Shown: one piece after another, positions 26,501 through 36,280 of the stretch
How positions within the stretch are numbered: position 1 is the first letter of the stretch
How the letters are laid out: each line of letters begins with the position of its first letter
Origin: Mycolicibacterium arabiense
Lineage (GTDB): Bacteria; Actinomycetota; Actinomycetes; Mycobacteriales; Mycobacteriaceae
Reading direction: 5' to 3'
Assembly (NCBI RefSeq): GCF_010731815.2
Contig: NZ_AP022593.1
Location: 2,790,001 to 2,854,000, forward strand
DNA: 64,000 nt
The notes under the pieces: generated by a model
What the model was told of the DNA's origin: nothing
The model's database searches: none
The model's input: only the letters and a program-made list of their open reading frames with translations
Translations under genes and position numbers: made by a program

Positions 26501-27019
26501 TCAGTCCTCGTCGTGGTCCTCGATGAGGTGCTCGAACGCCTTGAGGTTCTTCAGCGACTCACCCCGGGCCACACGCCACTCCCATTCCTTCTGGATCGAG
26601 GTGCGAAAACCCAGTTCCAGCAGGGTGTTGAAGTCCGCGTCGACGGCCTCGAGCACCTGCCCGAGCACGCGGTCCACCTCGTCGGGCGTCACGGCGTGCA
26701 GCGCCATGTGCCCCACCAGGTAGATGTCGCCGACCTTGTCGAGCGTGTAGGCCACGCCGTACAGCTTGCGGTTGCGGCGCAGCATGAAGCCGTAGACGCC
26801 CTCGTTGTTCTCGTCGGGCCTGCGGCAGACGAACGCCTCGACCCGTACGGAGTGCTCGCCGATGCGCAGCAAGGTGTTGGTCTTGAGCTTGCGCTCCCCG
26901 GGCAGCGCGACCACGACGCCGGGCTGCCCGTTGCCTGCGCTGTCGTGGAACGTGTACTCGAGATCGTGCTCGGAGAGCGTGTTCTCGATGGTCTGGCGGA
27001 CGTCGGAGGTGACGCTCAC
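26501..27019 (-). CDS. YbjN-domain protein next to mshA (Rv0487-like)
   Basis: The 172-residue protein has the YbjN/bacterial sensory-transduction-regulator fold ([34 protein letters not shown], then an [17 protein letters not shown] helix). This fold resembles type III secretion chaperones and is thought to bind other proteins. The GTG start overlaps the mshA stop (GTGA), so it is translationally coupled to mycothiol glycosyltransferase. No enzymatic residues are apparent. Confidence 0.87.
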   Translation of the reverse strand: MSVTSDVRQTIENTLSEHDLEYTFHDSAGNGQPGVVVALPGERKLKTNTLLRIGEHSVRVEAFVCRRPDENNEGVYGFMLRRNRKLYGVAYTLDKVGDIYLVGHMALHAVTPDEVDRVLGQVLEAVDADFNTLLELGFRTSIQKEWEWRVARGESLKNLKAFEHLIEDHDED

Positions 27020-28323
27020 GCGCGCACCCCGCGTCGGATCGAGAGCCGGCGCCGGTCTCGCCGCGGCGGTGGTTCGACGCGCTGATGCCGCGCCCGGTAG
27101 TCGCTGATGGCGCGGCCGTAACTGGCCAGCAGCCCGTCGACGGTGTGGCCCCAGGAGAACGTCGCGGCGTGCGCCTGGGCGGCCGACGACATCGCGTCGC
27201 GGTCGCCGTCGAGGACACCGCCGATCGCGGCGGCCCAGTCGTCGGCCTCGTGCGTGGCGACCAAGGTTCCCGTGACGCCGTCGCGCACGGCGACGGGCAG
27301 ACCGCCGACGGCAGCGGCGACCACGGGGGTGCCGCACGCCTGCGCCTCGACGGCCACCAGCCCGAAGGATTCGGCATGGCTGGGGATGGCCACCACGTCG
27401 GCGGCGCGATAGACGTCGACCAGGCGGTCACGGCTCTGCGGGGGGAGGAAGGTCACCCGGTCGGTGATACCCAGCTCTTCGGCAAGCCGAACCAATCCCT
27501 CGGGATTGGCGGCGCTGCCGGTGTCGGGGCGCGTGACGACGCCCGATCCGGACGCCCCGCCTGCGATCACGACGCGCACTCCCGGGAGTTTTGCCGCGGC
27601 ACGCAACAGGACGTCTGGCGCCTTGAGCGGCTGGATGCGGCCCACGAACGCGACGATCGGCTCGTCACCGGGGATGCCCAGAACGCTACGCGCGGCGCGC
27701 TTGTCGCCAGGGGTGAACATCGCGAGGTCGACGCCGGGGTGCACCACGTCGATGCGCTCGGGATCGGCACGATGCAGTGAAACCAGTTCTCGCGCTTCGT
27801 ATTCGGTGTTGACGATCAGGCGGTCGGCCTCGTCGACCACCTGCTGCTCACCGACCGACCGCAGCGGCGGCTCGGGCCTGTCCCCCTCCGCCAGGGACGC
27901 GTTCTTCACCGCGGCCAGGGTGTGCGCGGTGTGGACGAGCGGCACTGCCCAACGGTCGCGGGCCAGCCAACCCACCTGGCCGGAGAGCCAGTAGTGCGAG
28001 TGGACGACGTCGTAGTACCCGGGTTCGTGGGTGGCCTCGGCGCGCAGCACGCCCGCGGTGAAGGCGCACAGCTGGGTCGGCAGGTCGTTCTTGTCGAGCC
28101 CCTCGAACGGTCCGGCGACGACGTTGCGCACCAGCGCCCCGGGTGCGACCCGCACGATCGGCGGGTCGGTCGAGGCGGTGGCCCTGGTGAAGATCTCGAC
28201 GTCGACGCCGCGGCGGGCGAGTTCCAGCGCGCTCTGCAGCACGTAGACGTTCATGCCGCCTGCATCACCGGTTCCCGGCTGCGCCAGGGGCGAGGTATGG
28301 ACCGACAGGACGGCGACGCGCAC
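27016..28323 (-). CDS. mshA: D-inositol-3-phosphate glycosyltransferase (mycothiol synthesis)
   Basis: It transfers N-acetylglucosamine from UDP-GlcNAc to inositol-3-phosphate, the first step of mycothiol synthesis. The 435-residue GT4 enzyme has [26 protein letters not shown] at the start with the GGMNVY nucleotide-site loop, [32 protein letters not shown] and the [20 protein letters not shown] block with the EX7E pair. GTG start. Its product is the substrate for MshB, which is not in this window. Confidence 0.95.
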   Translation of the reverse strand: MRVAVLSVHTSPLAQPGTGDAGGMNVYVLQSALELARRGVDVEIFTRATASTDPPIVRVAPGALVRNVVAGPFEGLDKNDLPTQLCAFTAGVLRAEATHEPGYYDVVHSHYWLSGQVGWLARDRWAVPLVHTAHTLAAVKNASLAEGDRPEPPLRSVGEQQVVDEADRLIVNTEYEARELVSLHRADPERIDVVHPGVDLAMFTPGDKRAARSVLGIPGDEPIVAFVGRIQPLKAPDVLLRAAAKLPGVRVVIAGGASGSGVVTRPDTGSAANPEGLVRLAEELGITDRVTFLPPQSRDRLVDVYRAADVVAIPSHAESFGLVAVEAQACGTPVVAAAVGGLPVAVRDGVTGTLVATHEADDWAAAIGGVLDGDRDAMSSAAQAHAATFSWGHTVDGLLASYGRAISDYRARHQRVEPPPRRDRRRLSIRRGVRA

Positions 28324-28394
28324 ACCCCATCCTTACACCGGTGCGGATCCGGCCTCGTCGCCCGGTGCCCGTGCGGCCGATCGCGCGCCTGCGG

Positions 28395-29720
28395 TCAGGC
28401 CGACTCGGGCCGGCGGCTCTGCGCGCGCCGCATGGCGCCAATCGGGTCGGCGTACAGCCCGCCGAGCGAGACGACCCCGGCCCCGGCCTCCTGGATGCGG
28501 TTGCCGAACGACGTCACGCGGATGTCGCGGGCGCCGAGCACCGACCGCTGCGCGAACGCGGACTCGACGAGCGGGAAGCCCTCGGGGTACTCGGTGAACG
28601 CCTGACCGCCGACCACGAGGTCGTCGGGGTTGAGCATGTCGCGCAGCAGCGCCACGGCCTCACCCAGTACGCGGGCGCGTTCGGCGAGCAGACCGGTCGC
28701 CCGTTCGTCGCCTCCGCGGGCGGCGCGGAAGACGGCGGCGATGGTCGACGACGGCCCGCCGGCGGGCACGATGCGGAGCCGTCGCGCTGCCGAGAGCACT
28801 GCCTCGTCGCTGACCGTGGACTCCAATTGTCCGCTGCCGCCCAGCAATTCGGACTGCGCGGGCAGCGCGGCGATCGTGCCTGGCCCGCTGGCGGGCGAGT
28901 GCACGCGGCCACCGATCGACAGCGCGTAACCGACCGTCTCACGGGCGTAGACGTAGAGGCTGGTGCCCGTGTCGCGCGCCGAGGCGTCCGTGGTGCGGCC
29001 GTCGCGCCTGCGGGCGCCGAGCAGCAGTTCCGCACCGGCCATGGCATCCACGTGCGAGGCGAGGGAGACCGGCAGCGCGAGTGTCTCGGCGAGCACGGCG
29101 CCGACGGGTGCACCCGTCCAGCCGAGCCGCGGGTGGTCCACCAGTCCCGTGACGCTGTCCACCGCGCCGCCTGCGGTGACGCCGACCCAGAGCGGCCTGC
29201 GCCGGTGCCAACGGCTCAGGTAGCGACTCGCACTGCCTGCCAGCGATGCGAGCGCCGCGCTCTGGTTGCCGACCGGCGTGGGCGTCTCGACGACGTCGAG
29301 CGTCCGCCCGAGCAGGTCGGTGGCGGCGATGCTCGTGGTCTTGGCGCCGATGTGGACGGCGAGCGTCAGGAACGGCTCGTGGTTGACCTCGACGGGCACG
29401 CGCGGCCTGCCGATCGCTCCGGAGACTGCGAGGTCGGCGCGCTCACGCAGGATTCCCGCGTCCAGCAGGGCCGTGACCTGGCGGTTCACGGTCGCGATGC
29501 TCAGGCCGGTGACCTTGGCGATGACGTCGCGGGCGATCGGCCCGCGCACCCGGGCGGCGCCGAAGACGGCGGCCGCGGCGGCGTCGGCGACGCGGAGCGA
29601 GGGAGCCACGATGTGGTGGCGGGCCAGCAGTGCGCGCTTGGCGTGCGATGCCGCAGTCTGGCGGCTACCGGCCGACGCGGTGAGGAGGGCGGTGGTGGAG
29701 AGGGAGGTGGGAGTAGACAC
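28395..29720 (-). CDS. ROK-family transcriptional regulator (Rv0485-like)
   Basis: The 441-residue protein has an N-terminal winged helix-turn-helix (about 50-100, GPIARDVIAKVTGLSIATVNRQVTALLDAG) and a sugar-kinase-like ROK domain (LAVHIGAKTTSIAATDLLGR, WVGVTAGGAVDSVTG, then HVDAMAGAELLLGA). The ROK zinc cysteine cluster is not present. It may bind a sugar or sugar phosphate and repress or activate neighbours. It is divergent from the SDR gene; the GTG start has AAGGA upstream. In M. tuberculosis the homologue regulates PE/PPE genes, from memory. Confidence 0.88.
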   Translation of the reverse strand: MSTPTSLSTTALLTASAGSRQTAASHAKRALLARHHIVAPSLRVADAAAAAVFGAARVRGPIARDVIAKVTGLSIATVNRQVTALLDAGILRERADLAVSGAIGRPRVPVEVNHEPFLTLAVHIGAKTTSIAATDLLGRTLDVVETPTPVGNQSAALASLAGSASRYLSRWHRRRPLWVGVTAGGAVDSVTGLVDHPRLGWTGAPVGAVLAETLALPVSLASHVDAMAGAELLLGARRRDGRTTDASARDTGTSLYVYARETVGYALSIGGRVHSPASGPGTIAALPAQSELLGGSGQLESTVSDEAVLSAARRLRIVPAGGPSSTIAAVFRAARGGDERATGLLAERARVLGEAVALLRDMLNPDDLVVGGQAFTEYPEGFPLVESAFAQRSVLGARDIRVTSFGNRIQEAGAGVVSLGGLYADPIGAMRRAQSRRPESA

Positions 29721-29899
29721 GTTGTCGTCCTTGAGGGAAGTCGGCTGGTGGGTTTTCGGGCCACACCTGGCGACTCAGCAGGACGAAGGAGTCCGGGTTC
29801 AGTCAGGCGCAGCGTGTCGAGCGACGACAACAACACGCACGCCGGACGGCGATACGCGAAGCCTGACTAAGGGACACGACCAGAATTTAGCACGCTGGC

Positions 29900-29905
29900 T
29901 AGAGT
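29900..29905 (+). promoter_or_regulatory. -10 element of the SDR gene, leaderless spacing
   Basis: TAGAGT lies seven bases before the ATG at 29913. The preceding TAGCACGCTGGCTA (29888-29901) is a short inverted repeat that could bind the divergent ROK regulator. Confidence 0.45.
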
Positions 29906-29912
29906 CGTGGGA

Positions 29913-30662
29913 ATGACGGCTTCTGAAACTCGACAGCGTGTCGCAGTGGTCACCGGCGCCAGCTCCGGCATCGGTGCTGCCACTGCCAAAACCCTTGCCG
30001 CGCTTGGCTTCCACGTGGTCTGCGTGGGTAGGCGCAAGGACCGCATACAGGCGGTCGCCGACGAGGTGGGCGGCACCGCCATTGTGGCGGACGTCACTGA
30101 CCAGGCTGCGATCGATGCGCTCGCGGCCGGCCTGGACCGCGTCGACGTGCTCGTCAACAACGCCGGCGGCGCCAAGGGTCTCGAGCCGGTGCTCGACGCC
30201 GACGAGGAGAACTGGCGCTGGATGTGGGAGACCAACGTGCTCGGCACGCTCCGCGTCACGCGGGCACTGCTGCCCATGTTGATCGACTCGGGTGACGGGT
30301 TGGTCGTCACGATCACCTCGATCGCCGCGTTCGAGACCTACGACGGCGGCTCGGGCTACACCGCGGCCAAGCACGCGCAGGGCGCGCTGCACCGCACGCT
30401 GCGGGGCGAGTTGCTCGGAAGGCCGGTGCGGCTCACCGAACTCGCGCCCGGCGCCGTCGAGACCGAGTTCTCGCTGGTGCGCTTCGACGGCGACCAGGAC
30501 CGGGCCGACAACGTGTACCGCGGCATCACGCCGCTGGTGGCCGAGGACGTCGCCGAGGTCATCGGGTTCGTGGCGTCGCAGCCGTCGCACGTCAACCTCG
30601 ACCAGATCGTCATCCGCCCGCGGGATCAGGCGCCCAACGGCAGGTTCAACCGGACGACCTGA
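29913..30662 (+). CDS. Short-chain dehydrogenase/reductase (Rv0484c-like)
   Basis: A classical SDR of 249 residues with TGASSGIG (14-21), NNAGG (82-86), catalytic Ser136, Tyr149 and Lys153 (YTAAK). It belongs to the YdfG-like group that acts on small hydroxy acids or alcohols with NADP; the real substrate is unknown. The ATG at 29913 is preferred to the GTG at 29907 because of the upstream -10 spacing. It is divergent from the ROK regulator and convergent with the L,D-transpeptidase. Confidence 0.92.
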   Translation: MTASETRQRVAVVTGASSGIGAATAKTLAALGFHVVCVGRRKDRIQAVADEVGGTAIVADVTDQAAIDALAAGLDRVDVLVNNAGGAKGLEPVLDADEENWRWMWETNVLGTLRVTRALLPMLIDSGDGLVVTITSIAAFETYDGGSGYTAAKHAQGALHRTLRGELLGRPVRLTELAPGAVETEFSLVRFDGDQDRADNVYRGITPLVAEDVAEVIGFVASQPSHVNLDQIVIRPRDQAPNGRFNRTT

Positions 30663-30667
30663 CGTCG

Positions 30668-31957
30668 CTAGCCGCCGGGAGCGGGAACCGGGGTGCTGGT
30701 GCCCGACGGCGTCGGTGCACCGCTCGGCGTGATCGGGGCGTTGACCGGGATGTTCGACGGCGGCGCCTGATCGGACAGCGCCGACATCGACTTCCACTCC
30801 TCCCACGGCACGGCCCAGTCCCAGATGTCGCCGTCGGCGTACGACAGGTCGATCCGGGTGCCGGTGACCTCGACCGGGTCGCCGTAGATGGCGGTGTTGA
30901 AGTACTGCTCTGCGTCGCCGATCGACAGGTTGATGCACCCGTTGGTGACGTTGCTGTTGCCCTGGGCGCCCGAGCTGGCAGGGTTGGCGTGGATGAACTC
31001 GCCGTTGTTGGAGATGCGCACCGCGAACCGCTCGCGCACGTTGGCGTAGCCGGCGGCCGGGTTGGTCATGTAGAAGTCCTCGTACTTCTCGGTGACCACG
31101 TGGACGCCGCTACGCGTGACGTTGCGATCGAGGTCGCCCTCGCCGTAGCTGCACGGGAAGTCCATGATCACCGCGCCCGCCTCGTCGAGCACCTGGATGC
31201 GGTGGCTCGACGCCTCGGCCCTGACCACCTGGCGCCTGCCGATGCCGAAGTCCAGCGTGACGTCCTGAGCGCCGTACGCGCCGCTGCCGAACGGCACGCC
31301 GTACAGGTTGGCCTTGACGTGCACCTGCGTGCCGGACGGGAAGTACTCGCGGGTGCGCCAGTGCGCGCGGGAGCCGCCTGCCTCGTTCGGCAGCCATGCC
31401 CAACTGCCCTCGACCGGGGGTTCGGTGGTGACGTTCAGCGCCTTCTCGACGGTCGCCCTGTCCTCGTCGGCGATATCGGCGTCGAACTGGATGATGATCG
31501 GCGCAGCGACGCCGACCGTCTGACCGTCGGCGAGCTGGAACTGGCCGCTGACCTGAACTTGCGGGTTGACGGTCGTGAAGCTGCCCTGCACCGGGATCGC
31601 CTTGCCGTCGTTGCCGACCGCAGAGCCTCCCCAGGTGTACTCGACGCCGTAGCCGAGCGGCTCGGTGACCGTGAACGACGTGCGGTCGCGGTTGACGACC
31701 CCCGCGACGACCCTGCCCTCGGGATTGGTGAGCGTGACGCGCTGGAACCACCCGTTCTCGACCTCGGCGGCCACCGGCGTCGTGGGGACGACGTCGGCGC
31801 TGGCTGTGGCCGGGGAGAACGTCACCTTGGCGGGTGCGGGCGCCTCGGATTCGGGCGTTCCACCGGAACCGGTGATCGATTTGCCCGAGCATGCGGCGAG
31901 GAATCCGGACGTACCGACCGCGAGCGCAGTGAGTGCCTGGCGGCGGTTGATGGTCAC
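30668..31957 (-). CDS. L,D-transpeptidase lipoprotein (LdtMt5/LprQ-like)
   Basis: It forms 3-3 cross-links in peptidoglycan outside the cell. The 429-residue protein starts with an Arg-Arg signal peptide and lipobox ([21 protein letters not shown], lipidated Cys near 22), then Ig-like domains (about 40-250) and a YkuD domain with [15 protein letters not shown] and the catalytic Cys in [11 protein letters not shown]. The C-terminal tail is Pro/Thr-rich. The GTG at 31957 stands eight bases after TACTCT (31971-31966), an internal promoter within the murB operon. Matches Rv0483. Confidence 0.93.
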   Translation of the reverse strand: MTINRRQALTALAVGTSGFLAACSGKSITGSGGTPESEAPAPAKVTFSPATASADVVPTTPVAAEVENGWFQRVTLTNPEGRVVAGVVNRDRTSFTVTEPLGYGVEYTWGGSAVGNDGKAIPVQGSFTTVNPQVQVSGQFQLADGQTVGVAAPIIIQFDADIADEDRATVEKALNVTTEPPVEGSWAWLPNEAGGSRAHWRTREYFPSGTQVHVKANLYGVPFGSGAYGAQDVTLDFGIGRRQVVRAEASSHRIQVLDEAGAVIMDFPCSYGEGDLDRNVTRSGVHVVTEKYEDFYMTNPAAGYANVRERFAVRISNNGEFIHANPASSGAQGNSNVTNGCINLSIGDAEQYFNTAIYGDPVEVTGTRIDLSYADGDIWDWAVPWEEWKSMSALSDQAPPSNIPVNAPITPSGAPTPSGTSTPVPAPGG

Positions 31958-31972
31958 GTGGACCAAGAGTAC

Positions 31973-33022
31973 CTAGAGGGAGCAGCCAATCAGGCACGGC
32001 TCGGGTGTGAGATCGATCCCGAACCGGTCCCGGACCCCGTCGCGAACGGTTCTGGCCAGTGCGAGGACGTCCGCCGTGGTGGCCGTTCCGCGGTTGGTCA
32101 ACGCGAGCGCGTGCTTGGTCGACAGCGTCGCGGCGGCCCCGTTGCCGGGGAAGCCCTTGCCGAAGCCCGCGTGTTCGACGAGCCATCCGGCGGCGAGCTT
32201 CACCCCGTCGGGCGCCGGGTAATTGGGCAGCGGACCGTCGGCGCGCAGCCGCTCGAAGTCGGCCTCGCCGACCACCGGGTTGGTGAAGAAGGAGCCGACG
32301 CTCCAGGTGTCGCGGTCGTCGTCGTCGAGCACCATGCCCTTGCCGGCCCGCAGCTCGAGCACCGCGGCGCGCACGCGGGCGGGGTCGGTGCGGGTGCCCG
32401 GCTCGACGCCGAGCGTCCTGGCCAGTTCGCCGTAGCGCACCGGCGCGCTGCGCCCCTCGACGTCCAGGGTGAACTCCACCTCGAGCACCACGGCGTGGTC
32501 GGAGTTCTTCAAGACGCTGTGCCGGTACCCGAACCCCAGCGTGTCCGGTGTCACCCACTCGTCGCGGCCGGAGCGTCGGTCGAGCAACCGCACCCGGCTG
32601 ATCGTGTCGGCCACCTCGGCGCCGTACGCGCCGACGTTCTGCACGGGCGTGGCGCCCGTCGAACCGGGGATCCCGGACAGGCACTCCAGGCCGCCGAGCC
32701 CGTGTCGCAGCGAGGCCGCGACGACGTCGTCCCACTCCGCGCCCGCCTCGGCGCGCAACACGTTGCCCTCGACAGTCACCGCGGTGTTGGCGATGCGCAC
32801 GACGGTGAGGTCGTCGAGGTCGTCGGCGAGCACGACGTTGGAGCCGCCCGCGAGCACCAGCACCCGTTCGGCATCGGCGAGTTCACGCAGCACCGCGATC
32901 AGCTGATCGGTCGTCGTGCACGTCAGCAACCGCCGGGCGACCGGACCGATGCGCAGGGTGGTCAGCGGGGCGAGGGGAACGGCCTCCTCGACCGCCACGC
33001 CTCCGATGTGCGAAGTGACCAC
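31973..33022 (-). CDS. murB: UDP-N-acetylenolpyruvylglucosamine reductase
   Basis: It makes UDP-N-acetylmuramate with FAD and NADPH. The 349-residue type-I MurB shows [15 protein letters not shown] for FAD binding, [33 protein letters not shown], the catalytic Ser in [12 protein letters not shown] and a final Glu in [11 protein letters not shown] chose the GTG at 33022, eight bases after a TACCGT -10; a TTG at 33031 overlaps that -10. It runs into the L,D-transpeptidase gene, so two wall enzymes share an operon. Confidence 0.95.
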   Translation of the reverse strand: MVTSHIGGVAVEEAVPLAPLTTLRIGPVARRLLTCTTTDQLIAVLRELADAERVLVLAGGSNVVLADDLDDLTVVRIANTAVTVEGNVLRAEAGAEWDDVVAASLRHGLGGLECLSGIPGSTGATPVQNVGAYGAEVADTISRVRLLDRRSGRDEWVTPDTLGFGYRHSVLKNSDHAVVLEVEFTLDVEGRSAPVRYGELARTLGVEPGTRTDPARVRAAVLELRAGKGMVLDDDDRDTWSVGSFFTNPVVGEADFERLRADGPLPNYPAPDGVKLAAGWLVEHAGFGKGFPGNGAAATLSTKHALALTNRGTATTADVLALARTVRDGVRDRFGIDLTPEPCLIGCSL

Positions 33023-33030
33023 GGGAGCCA

Positions 33031-33040
33031 ACGGTAGCGT
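33031..33040. promoter_or_regulatory. Overlapping back-to-back -10 elements between murB and DUF2505 gene
   Basis: ACGGTAGCGT holds TAGCGT on the plus strand (33035-33040, eight bases before ATG 33049) and TACCGT on the minus strand (33036-33031, eight bases before GTG 33022). The two hexamers share the same TA. Confidence 0.55.
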
Positions 33041-33048
33041 GGGCGGCT

Positions 33049-33555
33049 ATGTCGCGGTCCTTCGACATGTCCGCCGAATACGGCGGCACTGTCACTCAGG
33101 TGCACGGGGCCTTCGGCGATCGGCAGTACTGGCTCGACCGGCTGGCGGACTCGGGTGCCGACGAAGCAACGCTCGACTCCATGACGGTCACCGACGACGG
33201 CGGCATCGACGTCGTGACCACGCAGACGCTGTGGGCGAGCAGGCTGCCCGGGTTGGTGTCGCAGTTCCACCACGGCGACCTGCACTTCGTACGCGAGGAG
33301 ATCTGGTCGCCCGTGCGCGACGGCCAGTCCACCGGCACCGTGAAGGGCACGATCCCCGGCGCGCCCGCATCGCTGACCGGCACCGCGGTGCTGACGCCCG
33401 CCGGATCCGGCTCCCGTCTCGAGTTCACCGCCACCGTCGAGGTCCGCATCCCGCTGGTCGGCGGCAAGGTCGAGAACTTCATCGGCAATCAGCTCGTCGA
33501 ACTGCTCAGCGCCGAACAACGCTTCACCACGGAGTGGCTGCGGGCCAACGCCTGA
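33049..33555 (+). CDS. DUF2505 protein (Rv0481c-like)
   Basis: The 168-residue protein belongs to DUF2505, a START/SRPBCC-like fold of actinobacteria: SRSFDMSAEYGGTVTQVH, FGDRQYWLDRLADSG, and a strand-rich end with VEVRIPLVGGKVENFI. Such folds bind hydrophobic ligands, but no ligand is known. It is divergent from murB with overlapping promoters. Confidence 0.88.
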   Translation: MSRSFDMSAEYGGTVTQVHGAFGDRQYWLDRLADSGADEATLDSMTVTDDGGIDVVTTQTLWASRLPGLVSQFHHGDLHFVREEIWSPVRDGQSTGTVKGTIPGAPASLTGTAVLTPAGSGSRLEFTATVEVRIPLVGGKVENFIGNQLVELLSAEQRFTTEWLRANA

Positions 33556-33574
33556 CTCATTGCCCCCGTCTCCG

Positions 33575-33632
33575 CGAACGTTGGTTACCGCCACGCGACA
33601 CGCCGACGCGGCGTGACGGTAACCGACGTTCG
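33575..33632. terminator. Long hairpin after the DUF2505 gene
   Basis: Arms of 22 bases at 33575-33596 and 33611-33632 differ at two positions, one a G-U pair in plus-strand RNA, around a 14-base loop. It begins 20 bases after the stop codon and has no U-tract. It may end transcription or protect the 3' end; it could also be a dispersed intergenic repeat. Confidence 0.5.
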
Positions 33633-33661
33633 ACGAGGTGGAGGAGGTGGACAATCGACCC

Positions 33662-34450
33662 ATGAGCGGCCCCATCGGACAGCTCACCCGCGGCACCACC
33701 GGCTACAACCGGCTGCGGCGGAGCGACCGGTGGCTGGTGCACTCCCCGCGGGTGCGGGCCGCGCTGCTCTCGGCCGCCGATCCCCTGGTCGTCGACCTCG
33801 GCTACGGCGCGCTCCCGGTCACCACGCTCGAATTGGCCGCACGGCTGCGGACGGTGCGCCACGATGTCCGCGTCGTGGGGCTGGAGATCCACCCCGAGCG
33901 CGTCGAGACCGCCCGCACCGTCGCGGGCCCCGACTCGGACGTCGAATTCGGGCTCGGCGGATTCGAAATGGCCGGGCGCACACCGATTCTGGTGCGCGCA
34001 TTCAACGTGCTGCGGCAATACGACGCCGCCGCCGTGCCCGAGGCCTGGGCCGTGATGACGCGGGCGCTCGCACCCGGCGGCCTGATCGTCGACGGCACGT
34101 GCGACGAACTGGGCAGGCGGTGCTGCTGGGTGCTGCTCGACGCGCTCGGCCCGGTGAGTCTGGTCCTGGCATGCGACCCGTTCGCCATCGACAAGCCGTC
34201 GGATCTGGCCGAGCGGCTGCCGAAGGTCCTGATCCACCACAACGTCGAGGGCCAACCCGTGCACGCTCTGCTCACCGCTGCGGACCGGGCGTGGGCCAGT
34301 GCAGCCGCGCACGGGGTGTTCGGACCGAGGGTGCGGTGGCGCGCGATGCTCGAACTGCTGCGCGACCAGGGGATTCCCGTCGAACCGCCCCGCCGCAGGA
34401 TGCGCGACGGCGTGCTGTGCGTCCCCTGGGACACGGTGGCCCCGACCTGA
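33662..34450 (+). CDS. Class I SAM-dependent methyltransferase-like protein
   Basis: The 262-residue protein has a Rossmann methyltransferase core: VVDLGYGALPVTTLELA (motif I with GYGALP), VVGLEIHPERVETA (acidic end of strand 2), and ALAPGGLIVDGTCDELGRR. An N-terminal segment TTGYNRLRRSDRW precedes it. The substrate is unknown. The ATG at 33662 is preferred over one eight codons upstream. It is 20 bases before the nitrilase gene and likely co-transcribed, though the latter has its own -10. Confidence 0.83.
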   Translation: MSGPIGQLTRGTTGYNRLRRSDRWLVHSPRVRAALLSAADPLVVDLGYGALPVTTLELAARLRTVRHDVRVVGLEIHPERVETARTVAGPDSDVEFGLGGFEMAGRTPILVRAFNVLRQYDAAAVPEAWAVMTRALAPGGLIVDGTCDELGRRCCWVLLDALGPVSLVLACDPFAIDKPSDLAERLPKVLIHHNVEGQPVHALLTAADRAWASAAAHGVFGPRVRWRAMLELLRDQGIPVEPPRRRMRDGVLCVPWDTVAPT

Positions 34451-34458
34451 TCCGGCAG

Positions 34459-34464
34459 TAGGCT
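34459..34464 (+). promoter_or_regulatory. -10 element of the nitrilase gene, leaderless spacing
   Basis: TAGGCT lies six bases before the ATG at 34471. Confidence 0.4.
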
Positions 34465-34470
34465 CGGTGG

Positions 34471-35286
34471 ATGCGGATCGCGCTCGCACAGGTCTCCACC
34501 GGCCCCGACCCGTCGGCCAATCTCACCCTGGTCGAGGACTACGCCCAACGCGCCGCCGACTCCGGCGCCCGGCTCGTGCTGTTCCCCGAGGCGACCATGT
34601 GCCGGTTCGGGGTGCCGCTCAAACCGATTGCCGAGCCCCTCGACGGTCCCTGGTCGTCGGGCGTCCGCGCAATCGCGGAGCGCACCGGCGTCGTGGTGGT
34701 GGCGGGTATGTTCTGCCCCAGCGGCGACGGGCGGGTCACCAACACGCTCATCGCGACCGGCCCCGGCGTCGACGCGCACTACGACAAGATCTACCTCTAC
34801 GACGCGTTCGGATACGCCGAATCACGCACCGTGGCACCAGGTTCGGAGCCGGTGGTCATCACGGTGGGCGACGTCGTCGTGGGACTGACCACCTGCTACG
34901 ACATCCGCTTCCCCGAGCTGTACGTCGAGCTGGCCCGCCGCGGCGCCCACCTGATCACGGTGCACGCGTCGTGGGGCGCGGGGCCCGGCAAGCTCGACCA
35001 GTGGACGCTGCTGGCCCGCGCCCGCGCGCTCGACACCGCCGGCTACGTCGCCGCCGTCGACCAGGCCTATCCCGGGTCGGAGATCGCGGCGTCGGGACCG
35101 ACGGGCGTCGGGGGCAGCCTCGTCGCCTCCCCCACCGGATCGGCGCTGGTCTCGGCGGGTGACGAACCCGGTCTGCTGATCGCCGACGTCGACCCCGACG
35201 CCGTCGACGAGGCCCGCAAATCCATCGGGGTGCTGCGCAACCGCACGGACTCCGTTCAGTGGAGTAGGGCAGAATCGCGCCAATGA
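34471..35286 (+). CDS. Carbon-nitrogen hydrolase, nitrilase superfamily (Rv0480c-like)
   Basis: The 271-residue enzyme has the Glu-Lys-Cys triad: Glu40 in LVLFPEATM, Lys106 in HYDKIYLYD and Cys142 in LTTCYDIRFPEL. The length and the FPE/DKIYLYD blocks put it near omega-amidase/Nit proteins, which hydrolyse deaminated amides such as alpha-ketoglutaramate or deaminated glutathione-like compounds. The exact substrate is not determined. Its stop overlaps the start of the next gene by four bases. Confidence 0.91.
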   Translation: MRIALAQVSTGPDPSANLTLVEDYAQRAADSGARLVLFPEATMCRFGVPLKPIAEPLDGPWSSGVRAIAERTGVVVVAGMFCPSGDGRVTNTLIATGPGVDAHYDKIYLYDAFGYAESRTVAPGSEPVVITVGDVVVGLTTCYDIRFPELYVELARRGAHLITVHASWGAGPGKLDQWTLLARARALDTAGYVAAVDQAYPGSEIAASGPTGVGGSLVASPTGSALVSAGDEPGLLIADVDPDAVDEARKSIGVLRNRTDSVQWSRAESRQ

Positions 35287-36212
35287 CCGATCCGTGGGCC
35301 CGTCCGGGCAACCAGCCACCGCATGGGCAAAACCCTCCGACCGGCGCACCCTCGTACCAACCGACGTCGCAGTACGGAGCACCGCAGCAGGGCTACCCAC
35401 CCCCACCCGGAGGCCCCACGCAAACCGGCGGCTCGACCCCACCCCCGCCGCCCACCGACAAGGGCTCGTCGGGCAAGCGGATGTTCCGCGACCCGCTCTC
35501 GCTCACGCTGGTCGTGGTGATCGTGGCCGCGCTGGCACTCGCCGGACTGGTGGGCGCGGAGCTGTACGCCCGCCACCTCGGCAACCAGGAGGTCGCCAGG
35601 GCCACCGAGTGCGTCGTGCAGGACAGCGTCGACGTGTCGTTCGGTGCGCGGCCGTTCCTGCTGCAACACCTCAGTGGGCACTACAGCGGCATCCACATCA
35701 CGACCGCGGGCAACCGGCTGCGCGAGGCCAAGGGCATGAAGGCCGACATCGTCATCGACGACGTGCGCGTCGCCGAGGGCGGCAACTCGGCGGGCACCAT
35801 CGGTTCGATGAACGCGACCGTCACGTGGTCGTCCGACGGCATCAAGCAGACGATTCAGGACTCCATCCCGCTAATCGGCAGCTTCGTCAACGGCGTCACC
35901 ACCGACCCGTCGGACGGCACGGTGCAGCTGCAGGGCGCGCTCGGCGACATCGTGGCCAAGCCGCGGGTCGTCGACGGCGCCATCTCGCTGGAGGTGGTGG
36001 AGCTGACCGGCCTCGGCTTCACGTTGCCGCGTGAGGCAGTGCAGCCGGCACTCGACGTGTTCACCGCCCAGCTGACCAAGGACTATCCGCTAGCGCTTCG
36101 CGCCGACAGCATCGAGGTCACCGACTCGGGCATCGTCACCAAGCTCTCGGCGCAGAACGCCACCATGCCTGCCGGCGGCCAGGGCGACGACGCCTGCTTC
36201 TCGGGCATCTAG
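35283..36212 (+). CDS. DUF2993 (LmeA-like) membrane-anchored protein (Rv0479c-like)
   Basis: The 309-residue protein has a Pro/Gln/Gly-rich cytoplasmic N-terminus (1-60), one membrane helix (about 72-97) and an exported DUF2993 domain (105-309). LmeA, another member of this family, binds phosphatidylinositides and is needed for lipomannan elongation in mycobacteria; this protein is a paralogue and not LmeA itself. Two cysteines, one near residue 108 and one near the C-terminus, could form a disulfide. Overlap ATGA with the nitrilase gene. Confidence 0.85.
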   Translation: MTDPWARPGNQPPHGQNPPTGAPSYQPTSQYGAPQQGYPPPPGGPTQTGGSTPPPPPTDKGSSGKRMFRDPLSLTLVVVIVAALALAGLVGAELYARHLGNQEVARATECVVQDSVDVSFGARPFLLQHLSGHYSGIHITTAGNRLREAKGMKADIVIDDVRVAEGGNSAGTIGSMNATVTWSSDGIKQTIQDSIPLIGSFVNGVTTDPSDGTVQLQGALGDIVAKPRVVDGAISLEVVELTGLGFTLPREAVQPALDVFTAQLTKDYPLALRADSIEVTDSGIVTKLSAQNATMPAGGQGDDACFSGI

Positions 36213-36269
36213 CCTGACCGTCACGCTGTCGTCATGGCATCTGACCAGCGCCGACGCGTCGACCGTGTT

Positions 36270-36275
36270 TACTGT
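36270..36275 (+). promoter_or_regulatory. -10 element of the TerC gene, leaderless spacing
   Basis: TACTGT lies five bases before the ATG at 36281; the stretch TACTGTTGA is identical to the one before the SerB-like gene at 6650. Confidence 0.45.
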
Positions 36276-36280
36276 TGATC

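Noticed and set aside
36213..36280. Manganese riboswitch before the TerC gene
   Set aside because: The gap is 68 bases and the gene seems leaderless, so no leader RNA is available.
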